A stretch of 14,752 bases of DNA from PALSA-607 sp036510735. Lineage in GTDB: Bacteria > Actinomycetota > Actinomycetes > Acidothermales > Acidothermaceae. The notes under the pieces were generated by a model. The model worked only from the letters and a program-made list of their open reading frames with translations. It was not told the origin of the DNA and made no database searches. The stretch lies in the NCBI GenBank assembly GCA_036510735.1, contig DATCDK010000068.1, positions 1 to 14,752 on the forward strand. Reading direction: 5' to 3'. Both the position numbers and the translations under genes were made by a program. This document shows positions 6,002 through 12,564 of the stretch, one piece after another. Within the stretch, counting starts at the first letter, position 1. Each line of letters starts with the position of its first letter.

Positions 6002-7621
6002 TCAGCCGGGTGCGATCGACGCGATTCGCCAGCGCAGGGCGGCCTGCGAGGCCGCGGGGTTCGCGAGATCCGTAGACGCAGGTGGCGCTTGGGCGCGCAG
6101 CGCGACCGTCCAGTTCCGAATGCCGCGACCCGGCACGTGCGTCGCCACTCCCGCAGCATCGACGACGTCGTAGCTGGCCAGGGTGTCCGCGATTGCGAGC
6201 GTGACCTCGTCCGGCGACTGCGCGACGACCCGTACCGACTGGAGCACGAATTGCAGGCCGCGAACCCGCTGACCAGCGCCCACAAGGCGACCCAACGCCG
6301 TGCGGTCGGTCGCCAGGGCGGCAGATCCCGGCACATAAATCGCGTCGAGTTCGTTCGCGTCGGCATCCGCGAACGCACCATCGCGGCTGCGGTCGAGTGC
6401 ACTCACGACGGCAAGCCAATCCGGCGAGGTCGAAGCACCCGGCGTCGAGGCAAGGAGCGTGGCAGCAGTGGGCGTCGGAGCCGCCGCGACAGGCGCGGTC
6501 ACGGGCGGCATCGGCGATGCAACGGCGAGCAGGGACGCCGGGCTGGCGGGCGGTGCAGCCGGGACGCTCGCCGAGGCGCGATGACCGTGATCGGCCCACC
6601 CCCAGGCAATCCCAATCGCTACAGCGGCACCGAGTAAAGCCAAAACGGAGGCAGCTGCGATCGTGCGGCGCACGAACAAGCGACGGCCCACCGACCAGCG
6701 ATGGCGACCCACCGGCCCACCGCGACGAATGCGTGATGGCGACGGCGCATCGGGGGACGCGTCCACTGCCCGAACCGACCCCGGCACGACGTGAGTGCTC
6801 GCCGCGGCGGTCGCGCCGACACGCTGGCTCCCCCGCGCAAGCAGGACCGCGACGGGCGAGCACGAGGCGAACAATGCGCGGCCGAAGGCCGCGGGATCAG
6901 GCCGGGCGCCCGGAGAGGCATCGAGCCCCGCCTCAATCGCGGCGACCAACGCGGCCGGAGCGTCGGGTGCGAGCGGCCCAAGCGGTTGGGCGACCATCGG
7001 CTCGGAGTCGCTGTACGGCGGGACGCCGGCGAGCGCGGTGAAGCAAACCGCGGCCAGGCCATGGACGTCACTCGCAGGGTTCGGACCCTCGCCGATAGCC
7101 AGTGCCGGGTCGGCGTAGCCCGTTGTCCGCCCGCTCGGGCCGGCTTGCTCGCCGATGAGACTCGCGACACCGAGATCGGCAAGAAGCGGTTTGCCGGACC
7201 CGTCGAACACGATGTTGCCCGGCGTGACGTCGCCGTGTGTCAAACCCCGCGAATGAATGTCACACAGCGCCTGAGCAAGCGGGGCGCCGATCGTGACGAC
7301 CTCGCCGGCTGACAGCCGACCGCGGGCGCCCAGCACCGCCGCAAGACTGCCGCCCTCGGCGTAGTCGAGTACCAGGACAAGACCGTCGCCCGTCGCGACG
7401 ACGGATCGCAGCGCCACGATGTGGTCGTGGCGCACGGTCGCGAGGAGTGCCGCCTCCCGCCGCAGTTGCTCCGTCGACAAAGCGCTCGCTGTGTCGCCGC
7501 GCAGCCGCTTGAGCGCGACCACCTCACCCGTCGACGACTCACGCGCGCGCCAGACTTCGCCGGAGCCGCCGAAGCCCACCAGCTCTTCGACGGCGTAGCC
7601 CGGAAGCGAGAACTCATCCAC
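6002..7621 (-). CDS. Membrane-anchored Ser/Thr protein kinase with atypical catalytic loop
   Basis: About 539 residues from the GTG at 7621; a GTG at 7639 is possible, and the frame runs to a TTG at 7729 that would overlap lipB. The cytoplasmic kinase domain covers about 9-250: glycine loop GFGGSGEVW at 16-24, Lys38 (VALKRL), alpha-C Glu56, catalytic loop HGDVTPGN at 129-136, DLG at 149-151, Asp185 (SDVHGL) and Arg240 (GARPDP). Asp131, Asn136 and Asp149, needed for chemistry and metal binding, are kept. The HRD Arg is Gly, the usual loop Lys is Thr, and the APE motif reads ADP. An Ala/Pro/Arg stretch leads to one membrane segment at about 319-342 and an outside Ala/Pro linker. The C-terminal domain of about 120 residues (from DWLAVVSALD to RWRIASIAPG) resembles an NTF2/SnoaL-like fold by pattern only. 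It is divergent from lipB and upstream of padR on the same strand. Whether it is an active kinase is uncertain. Confidence 0.85.
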   Translation of the reverse strand: MDEFSLPGYAVEELVGFGGSGEVWRARESSTGEVVALKRLRGDTASALSTEQLRREAALLATVRHDHIVALRSVVATGDGLVLVLDYAEGGSLAAVLGARGRLSAGEVVTIGAPLAQALCDIHSRGLTHGDVTPGNIVFDGSGKPLLADLGVASLIGEQAGPSGRTTGYADPALAIGEGPNPASDVHGLAAVCFTALAGVPPYSDSEPMVAQPLGPLAPDAPAALVAAIEAGLDASPGARPDPAAFGRALFASCSPVAVLLARGSQRVGATAAASTHVVPGSVRAVDASPDAPSPSRIRRGGPVGRHRWSVGRRLFVRRTIAAASVLALLGAAVAIGIAWGWADHGHRASASVPAAPPASPASLLAVASPMPPVTAPVAAAPTPTAATLLASTPGASTSPDWLAVVSALDRSRDGAFADADANELDAIYVPGSAALATDRTALGRLVGAGQRVRGLQFVLQSVRVVAQSPDEVTLAIADTLASYDVVDAAGVATHVPGRGIRNWTVALRAQAPPASTDLANPAASQAALRWRIASIAPG

Positions 7622-7660
7622 GTCGCCATTGCAGCGCACAAAGTCACTGGCCTGCCGTGG

Positions 7661-7669
7661 TTGTCCACA
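7661..7669 (+). promoter_or_regulatory. DnaA-box sequence TTGTCCACA
   Basis: An exact match to the actinobacterial DnaA box lies in the short region between the divergent kinase and lipB genes. It also forms a small inverted repeat (GTGG-TTGT-CCAC). There is only one copy, so it is no origin; it could be a regulatory DnaA site or chance. Confidence 0.3.
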
Positions 7670-7703
7670 GCCCGCAGCGCTCACCAGCGCCACGCCGACC
7701 CCG

Positions 7704-7709
7704 TATCCT
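7704..7709 (+). promoter_or_regulatory. lipB -10 element (leaderless-type promoter)
   Basis: TATCCT ends six bases before the lipB GTG, the spacing expected when transcription starts at the first base of the start codon. No Shine-Dalgarno is present. No good -35 is visible, which is common for such promoters. Confidence 0.5.
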
Positions 7710-7715
7710 CGACGT

Positions 7716-8363
7716 GTGATCGCGTTCAAGCACCTCGGCGTCGTCCCTTATGAGCAGGCGTGGGACATGCAACGCGACGTGCACGCCGCTCGGGTGGCGG
7801 ACGAGATCCCCGACACCTGCCTGCTGTTGCAGCACCCGCCGGTCTTCACCGCCGGTCGTCGCACGCAGGATTTCGAGCGGCCGGTCGATGGCACGCCGGT
7901 GATCGATGTCGACCGCGGCGGCCGCATGACGTGGCACGGTCCTGGGCAACTCGTCGGGTATCCGATCGTGCGATTGCCGATGCCCATCGACGCGGTCGGG
8001 CACGTGCGGCGGCTCGAGGAGGCCCTGATCGCGGTGTGTGCGGATTTCGGCGTCTCCGCGATCCAGATCGCCGGCCGTTCTGGGGTGTGGGTGCCTGTTA
8101 ACGGCGGGGCAACCGCGCGCAAAATCGCGGCAATCGGCGTCCGCATATCTCGTTGCACGACGATGCACGGGTTCGCGTTGAACTGCGACCCGGATCTGAG
8201 CTGGTTCGGCCGGATCGTGCCCTGCGGAATCGATGACGCCGACGTCACGTCGCTGTCGCGCGAGCTCGGCCGCGACGTCAGCGTCGACGAGGTCCTTCCG
8301 TTCGTCGAACTCCACCTGGCGGGCGTACTGAACGTCGCGAGACCAGCCAAGGTGTCGGCATGA
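7716..8363 (+). CDS. lipB: Octanoyl-[ACP]:protein N-octanoyltransferase (lipoyl synthesis)
   Basis: A 215-residue cytoplasmic enzyme that moves the octanoyl group from acyl carrier protein to a lysine of lipoyl domains, the first step of lipoate assembly. Family motifs are seen: RGGRMTWHGPGQLVGYPI at about 67-84, the catalytic Lys136 in ARKIAAIGVRISR, the TMHGFALN motif at 149-156, and the catalytic Cys170 in IVPCGI. The frame extends upstream to 7629, but the GTG at 7716 gives the family's usual length and sits at leaderless distance from TATCCT, so I chose it. It overlaps lipA by ATGA, which implies coupled translation. The E2 gene at the left of the window is a natural client. Confidence 0.95.
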   Translation: MIAFKHLGVVPYEQAWDMQRDVHAARVADEIPDTCLLLQHPPVFTAGRRTQDFERPVDGTPVIDVDRGGRMTWHGPGQLVGYPIVRLPMPIDAVGHVRRLEEALIAVCADFGVSAIQIAGRSGVWVPVNGGATARKIAAIGVRISRCTTMHGFALNCDPDLSWFGRIVPCGIDDADVTSLSRELGRDVSVDEVLPFVELHLAGVLNVARPAKVSA

Positions 8364-9310
8364 GCGCGATCGCGCCCGAGGGCCGCAAGCTGCTTCGGGT
8401 CGAGGCCCGCAACGCCGCTGTGCCGATCGAGAAGAAGCCGGCCTGGATCAAGACCCGCGCCAAGATGGGTCCTGAGTACACCGCATTGAAGGAACTTGTG
8501 CGCAGCGAGGGCTTGCACACGGTCTGCGAAGAGGCTGGCTGCCCGAACATCTTCGAATGCTGGGAAGACCGCGAAGCGACCTTTCTGATCGGCGGCGCGA
8601 CCTGCTCGCGCAACTGTTCGTTCTGCCAGATCGACAGCGGGCGACCCGTTCCGCTCGACCGCGACGAGCCGCGACGAGTCGCTGAGTCGGTCGCATCCAT
8701 GGGGCTTCGCTACGCCACAGTGACGGGTGTTGCACGCGACGACCTCGACGATGAGGGCGCCTGGCTGTACGCGCAGACCGTCCGCGAGATCCACGCCACG
8801 GTGCCAGGCTGTGGCGTCGAGCTGCTGACCCCCGATTTCCACGCCAGGCCCGAATTGCTGGCACAGGTCTTCGACGCGCAGCCCGAAGTGTTCGCGCACA
8901 ACCTGGAGACCGTGCCGCGCATCTTCAAGTCGATTCGCACCGGGTTCCGCTACGAGCGCTCACTTGAGGTCATCGACATGGCGCGCACCCGCGGGCTGGT
9001 CACCAAGTCGAACTTGATCTTGGGCCTAGGTGAAGAACGTGCCGAGGTCAGCTCGACGCTTGTCGACCTGCGCGACGCCGGTTGCGACTTGATCACCATC
9101 ACCCAGTACCTGCGGCCCTCGCTTCGCCACCACCCCGTCGAGCGCTGGGTCGAGCCGGCCGAGTTCGCTGAACTGGAGACCGAAGCCCGCGAGCTCGGCT
9201 TCGCCGGTGTCATGTCCGGGCCCCTCGTGCGTTCCTCCTACCGGGCGGGCCGGCTCTACCGCGACGCACTCGCCCAGCGCGACGGCGCGCGTATCTCGCC
9301 CGTATCCTGA
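8360..9310 (+). CDS. lipA: Lipoyl synthase (radical SAM)
   Basis: A 316-residue cytoplasmic enzyme that inserts two sulfur atoms into protein-bound octanoyl groups using S-adenosylmethionine. All cluster ligands are present. The auxiliary [4Fe-4S] motif C-x4-C-x5-C is at Cys56, Cys61 and Cys67 (VCEEAGCPNIFEC). The radical SAM motif CSRNCSFC gives Cys82, Cys86 and Cys89. The conserved C-terminal RSSY is at 291-294, whose Ser ligates the auxiliary cluster in the family. The ATG at 8360 overlaps the lipB stop by four bases. The length is normal and nothing is missing. Confidence 0.97.
   Translation: MSAIAPEGRKLLRVEARNAAVPIEKKPAWIKTRAKMGPEYTALKELVRSEGLHTVCEEAGCPNIFECWEDREATFLIGGATCSRNCSFCQIDSGRPVPLDRDEPRRVAESVASMGLRYATVTGVARDDLDDEGAWLYAQTVREIHATVPGCGVELLTPDFHARPELLAQVFDAQPEVFAHNLETVPRIFKSIRTGFRYERSLEVIDMARTRGLVTKSNLILGLGEERAEVSSTLVDLRDAGCDLITITQYLRPSLRHHPVERWVEPAEFAELETEARELGFAGVMSGPLVRSSYRAGRLYRDALAQRDGARISPVS
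9303..9308 (+). promoter_or_regulatory. Possible -10 element before the DUF4191 gene
   Basis: TATCCT, preceded by CCCG exactly as before lipB, ends ten bases before the DUF4191 ATG and inside the last codons of lipA. It would give a leader of only a few bases. It may instead be chance within coding sequence. Confidence 0.3.
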
Positions 9311-9318
9311 GCCGCACT

Positions 9319-10062
9319 ATGCCGAAACCCGAAAAGAACGTGGCGCCCCTCAAGGGCCGCGCCGCCCGCAGGGCACGCAAGGCGGCCCGAGCCGGCCAGC
9401 CGAAACGATCCGCGCAGATCCGCGAAGCCTTCGTCGTCACCCGAGGCCGCGACAAGCGCCTGATCCCCTATCTCGCCCTCGCGTTCGTCGTCACGCTTGC
9501 CGTCTTCGAACTCGCGGGCATCCTGCTCGGCAGCCCGATTCTGTTCAGCGTCTTCGGCGTCGTGAGTGCCGTGCTCGTCGCGTTCATCGTGTTCGGCCAG
9601 CGGGCACAGCGCTCGGCGCTCGGTGAAATCGAAGGCCAGCCCGGCGCAGCCGCCGCGATCATCGACAGCATGCGCGGTGACTGGCGTCTGACCCCTAACG
9701 TCGCCGCGACCCGATCGATGGACGTCGTGCACCGCGTCGTCGGAAAGCCTGGCGTCATCTTGATCGGCGAGGGTTCGACCGAGCGGCTTCAGCCGTTGCT
9801 CACCGACCAACGCAAGCGCGTGCAACGCGTCGCCTCCGGCACGCCGATCGAGGTCTTGATCGTCGGTATCGAGCCAGGTCAGATTCCGTTGCGCAAGCTG
9901 CAGAAGAAGATGACTCGCCTGCCGCGCACATTCAAGGGCCCGACGGTCGACGAGATCGAGGGTCGGATGCGGGCGCTGGGCACGCTGCCGATCCCGATCC
10001 CGAAGGGCCCGATGCCGAAAGGCGCCCGGATGCCCAAAGGCGTCAAGCTTCCGCCGCGCTAG
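9319..10062 (+). CDS. DUF4191 family membrane protein
   Basis: A 247-residue protein of unknown function, corresponding by position and pattern to mycobacterial Rv2219. The N-terminal 48 residues are strongly basic (Arg/Lys/Ala). Two membrane segments follow at about 50-70 and 74-93, joined by a very short turn. The remaining 150 residues are a soluble domain containing the family segments GDWRLTPNVAATRSMDVVHR and KPGVILIGEGS. The tail (about 225-247) repeats Pro-Lys-Gly (IPKGPMPKGARMPKG). With the short hairpin turn, both ends probably face the cytoplasm. It starts eight bases after lipA and lacks a clear Shine-Dalgarno, so it is probably read with lipA or from the TATCCT element. It converges on the RDD gene with a 16-bp gap. 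Confidence 0.88.
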   Translation: MPKPEKNVAPLKGRAARRARKAARAGQPKRSAQIREAFVVTRGRDKRLIPYLALAFVVTLAVFELAGILLGSPILFSVFGVVSAVLVAFIVFGQRAQRSALGEIEGQPGAAAAIIDSMRGDWRLTPNVAATRSMDVVHRVVGKPGVILIGEGSTERLQPLLTDQRKRVQRVASGTPIEVLIVGIEPGQIPLRKLQKKMTRLPRTFKGPTVDEIEGRMRALGTLPIPIPKGPMPKGARMPKGVKLPPR

Positions 10063-10078
10063 AACGTAAGAACCACGA

Positions 10079-10552
10079 TCACAGCCGGACGACGATGCTG
10101 CCGGCGGCCTTGTCGTGCAGCCCGCGCCGGTCGCGGTCGTAGATCACGGCGGGGACGACGAGCACCAGCAACGCAGTGCGGACGACGACCCACGGAAAGC
10201 TCAGCCGACGACCGTCGAGCCGCATGATCCCGATTCCGCACAGCCGCATACCGATCGTGCAACCAATCAAACTCACCAACACGATGTACTCAGCAGCAAA
10301 GACCACGAGCACCCAGGGCGAGTTGCTTCCCGGCGTGAATGGCCGATGGCCGGTGAAGAGGCTGGTGATGACCATGGCGATCAACCAGTCGATGCACAGC
10401 GCCCCGAGTCGAGCGCCTAAACCAGCGACCGATCGGGCACCATGCGGGGGCAGTCCGAGCCGCTCGCCGACATAGCTGCCGGCGTCGGCGGCCGTCGCTC
10501 CGCCGCCCGGACCATCGAGCCAAGACCCACTAACCCTACCCACGTCGGCCAC
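10079..10552 (-). CDS. RDD family membrane protein
   Basis: A 157-residue membrane protein of unknown role. The N-terminus carries SWLDGP and ERLGLP, as in actinobacterial relatives. The RDD signature (ARLGALCIDWLIA, Arg48 to Asp55) opens the first membrane segment (about 49-66). Two more hydrophobic stretches lie near 80-98 and 120-137. The end DRDRRGLHDKAAGSIVVRL is the conserved family C-terminus. The GTG start has GGGAAGG upstream at suitable spacing. It is divergent from glnA and shares a 139-bp regulatory region with it. Rv2219A occupies the same place in M. tuberculosis (from memory). Confidence 0.9.
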   Translation of the reverse strand: MADVGRVSGSWLDGPGGGATAADAGSYVGERLGLPPHGARSVAGLGARLGALCIDWLIAMVITSLFTGHRPFTPGSNSPWVLVVFAAEYIVLVSLIGCTIGMRLCGIGIMRLDGRRLSFPWVVVRTALLVLVVPAVIYDRDRRGLHDKAAGSIVVRL

Positions 10553-10603
10553 GATAGCCTTCCCGCCGAATGCTCATTTCCCACGACGGCCGCCGGGCGC
10601 GAC

Positions 10604-10641
10604 GTTACGCCCACGAAACATACGAGACACGCACGGGAAAT
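10604..10641 (+). promoter_or_regulatory. GlnR-type binding box upstream of glnA
   Basis: Four elements are spaced exactly six bases apart: GTTAC, GAAAC, GACAC, GAAAT. This matches the actinobacterial GlnR consensus gTnAc-n6-GaAAc repeated twice, with one deviation in each of the last two elements. It also reads as AC-n9-AC-n9-AC, the mycobacterial form. It ends ten bases before the glnA -10, overlapping the -35 position, and lies 50-88 bases before the ATG. Confidence 0.75.
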
Positions 10642-10651
10642 CGCATTCCCC

Positions 10652-10657
10652 TAGCCT
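10652..10657 (+). promoter_or_regulatory. glnA -10 element
   Basis: TAGCCT fits the TANNNT form and would give a leader of about 28 bases. No clear -35 is seen at the expected place; the GlnR-type box lies there instead, consistent with an activator-dependent promoter. Confidence 0.4.
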
Positions 10658-10691
10658 GCGTCACGTTCGAGCCGCCCCAAGGAGGAGATTC

Positions 10692-12116
10692 ATGTTCACC
10701 AGCGCCGACGAGGTCCTGGGGTACATCCGGGAAAACGACGTCAAGTCTGTCGACGTGCGCTTCTGCGATCTGCCCGGCATCATGCAGCACTTCACCGTGC
10801 CCGTTGAATCCTTCGACGAGAAGATCTTCAGCGACGGTCTCGGCTTCGACGGTTCGTCGATCCGCGGGTTCCAGGCGATCCATGAATCGGACATGTTGCT
10901 GCTGCCCGATCCGACGTCTGCAGTCATTGACCCGTTCCGCACCGAGAAGACACTGAACCTGACGTTCTTTATCCACGATCCGCTGACCGGCGAGGCCTAT
11001 AGCCGCGACCCGCGCAACGTCGCGAAGAAGGCCCAGACCTACTTGGCCAGCAGCGGCATCGCCGACACGGTCTACTTCGGCGCCGAGGCCGAGTTCTACA
11101 TCTTCGACAACGTCAGGTTCGAGACCAACCAGCACTCGAGCTACTACTACATCGATGCCGAAGCGGGCGTCTGGAACACCGGTCGCGCCGAAGAGGGCGG
11201 CAACCGCGGCTACAAGGTCCGCAACAAGGGTGGCTACTTCCCCGTTCCGCCAGCCGACCATTACGCCGACCTGCGCGCCGAGATGAGCCGCGAACTGATC
11301 AACGCGGGCCTCCTCGTCGAACGCCAGCATCACGAGGTCGGCAGCGCCGGCCAGGCCGAGATCAACTACAAGTTCGCGCCGCTGCTGAAGGCCGCCGACG
11401 ATCTGCTGACGTTCAAATACATCATCAAGAACGTCGCATGGCGCAACGGCAAGACGGTGACCTTCATGCCGAAGCCGGTCTTCGGCGACAACGGTTCGGG
11501 CATGCACTGCCACCAGAGCTTGTGGAAGGACGGCGCGCCGCTGTTCTACGACGAGCTCGGGTATGCCGGCCTTTCCGACATGGCCCGGCATTACATCGGT
11601 GGTCTGCTCAAGCACGCGCCGTCCCTGCTTGCGTTCACCAACCCGACCGTCAACAGCTACCACCGGCTCGTGCCGGGCTTCGAGGCTCCGGTCAACCTGG
11701 TCTACAGCCAGCGCAACCGGTCGGCCTGCATCCGGATCCCAATCACGGGCAGCAACCCGAAGGCCAAGCGCCTTGAGTTCCGGGTGCCCGACCCGTCGTG
11801 CAACCCCTACCTCGCGTTTTCGGCGATGATGATGGCGGGCCTCGACGGCATCAAGAACAAGATCGAGCCACTCGACCCGGTCGACAAGGACCTCTACGAG
11901 TTGCCGCCCGAGGAGCACGCGAGTGTTCCGCAGGTGCCGGGCTCACTGCCCGAGGTGCTCGCCGCCCTCGAAGCTGACCAGGACTACCTGCTCGCCGGCG
12001 GCGTTTTCACGCAGGACCTCATTGACACCTGGATCGAGTACAAGCGGAAGAACGAGATCGACGCCATGCGGTTGCGCCCGCACCCGCACGAGTTCGAGCT
12101 CTACTTCGACATCTAG
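10692..12116 (+). CDS. glnA: Glutamine synthetase type I (GSI-beta)
   Basis: A 474-residue dodecameric cytoplasmic enzyme that makes glutamine from glutamate, ammonia and ATP, the main entry of ammonia into metabolism. Motifs seen: the FDGSS loop at 52-56, metal-binding GAEAEFYIF at 130-138, HCHQS at 272-276, the NRSACIRIP glutamate/ATP region at 342-350 and EFRVPD near 362. The adenylylation Tyr402 lies in KDLYELPPEE, which marks the GSI-beta class regulated by GlnE. AAGGAGG sits at ideal spacing before the ATG. The upstream box indicates GlnR nitrogen control. The position next to the lip genes and DUF4191/RDD matches mycobacterial glnA1 (Rv2220). The gene is intact. Confidence 0.98.
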   Translation: MFTSADEVLGYIRENDVKSVDVRFCDLPGIMQHFTVPVESFDEKIFSDGLGFDGSSIRGFQAIHESDMLLLPDPTSAVIDPFRTEKTLNLTFFIHDPLTGEAYSRDPRNVAKKAQTYLASSGIADTVYFGAEAEFYIFDNVRFETNQHSSYYYIDAEAGVWNTGRAEEGGNRGYKVRNKGGYFPVPPADHYADLRAEMSRELINAGLLVERQHHEVGSAGQAEINYKFAPLLKAADDLLTFKYIIKNVAWRNGKTVTFMPKPVFGDNGSGMHCHQSLWKDGAPLFYDELGYAGLSDMARHYIGGLLKHAPSLLAFTNPTVNSYHRLVPGFEAPVNLVYSQRNRSACIRIPITGSNPKAKRLEFRVPDPSCNPYLAFSAMMMAGLDGIKNKIEPLDPVDKDLYELPPEEHASVPQVPGSLPEVLAALEADQDYLLAGGVFTQDLIDTWIEYKRKNEIDAMRLRPHPHEFELYFDI

Positions 12117-12131
12117 CCAAAGTAGGCCTCT

Positions 12132-12170
12132 GATCTGTCGTCGGGATTACCGCTCCCCCGACGGCAGATC
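12132..12170. terminator. Strong hairpin terminator between glnA and the small convergent gene
   Basis: A 14-base arm (12132-12145, starting GATCTG) pairs with 12157-12170 (ending CAGATC) at 13 Watson-Crick positions plus one G-U, with an 11-base loop. It starts 16 bases after the glnA stop. No T-tract follows on either strand. Its right arm lies within the last codons of the small gene on the minus strand, so it may end transcripts from both sides. Confidence 0.65.
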
Positions 12171-12350
12171 GATGCCCTTGTCGTGCAGGGCCTGCGGAAC
12201 CGCACGTGGTGCCATGAAGTCGCAAGGACCCGCGTGCCGGGCCTCGAGGCCGCACGTGGCACCGTTCGTCAGGTTCTTGAGGCCGCACCCACCGGCCGCC
12301 GCGACGTCACTGACGACGTTGGAGTTGTGGTTCTCCGAGCTGTCCTGCAT
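12147..12350 (-). CDS. Small Cys/His-containing hypothetical protein
   Basis: A 67-residue protein that I do not recognise as a named family. After a polar, Asn-rich N-terminus comes GGCGLKNLTNGATCGLEA and then RHAGPCDF. Cys22, Cys33, His39 and Cys43 form C-x10-C-x5-H-x3-C, which could bind a zinc ion. No membrane segment or signal peptide is seen. The ATG has a GGGG-rich sequence about seven bases upstream. Support for it being real comes from the ordered Cys/His pattern, the ribosome binding site and its fit between the glnA terminator and the upstream direct repeats. The function is unknown. Confidence 0.65.
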   Translation of the reverse strand: MQDSSENHNSNVVSDVAAAGGCGLKNLTNGATCGLEARHAGPCDFMAPRAVPQALHDKGIDLPSGER

Positions 12351-12375
12351 GAGCGACCCCGTCCGTTGTCCTGCT

Positions 12376-12401
12376 ACCTACTGACTCCTATCACCTACTG
12401 A
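12376..12401 (-). repeat. Two 9-bp direct repeats upstream of the small gene
   Basis: On the minus strand TCAGTAGGT occurs twice, exactly, with a 17-bp period, 26-51 bases before the small gene's ATG. It may be a regulator binding site or a promoter part. Nothing else is visible in the rest of the gap up to the PAP2 gene. Confidence 0.35.
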
Positions 12402-12564
12402 ACGGCCAGCGACACCCAAGCGCAAGGCCCGTAGGGGTGGCAGGTAGTGAACAACGCGTAACGCGGCGAGACGGTGGCGACGTTGAGGTACAGATCGGCG
12501 TTCGAGCCGATGCGGGTCGGGATGTGGGTCAGTGGAGCGGGAAGCGTCGCCGCCGTCTGACAAG

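Noticed and set aside
7748..8899. A 383-codon open frame antisense to lipB and lipA
   Set aside because: It spans two well-supported genes on the other strand, with no recognisable domain.
10605..11918. A 437-codon open frame antisense to glnA
   Set aside because: It lies opposite a certain glnA, and its composition (Val/Asp/Arg/Gly-rich, no motifs) is typical of the antisense shadow of a GC-rich gene.
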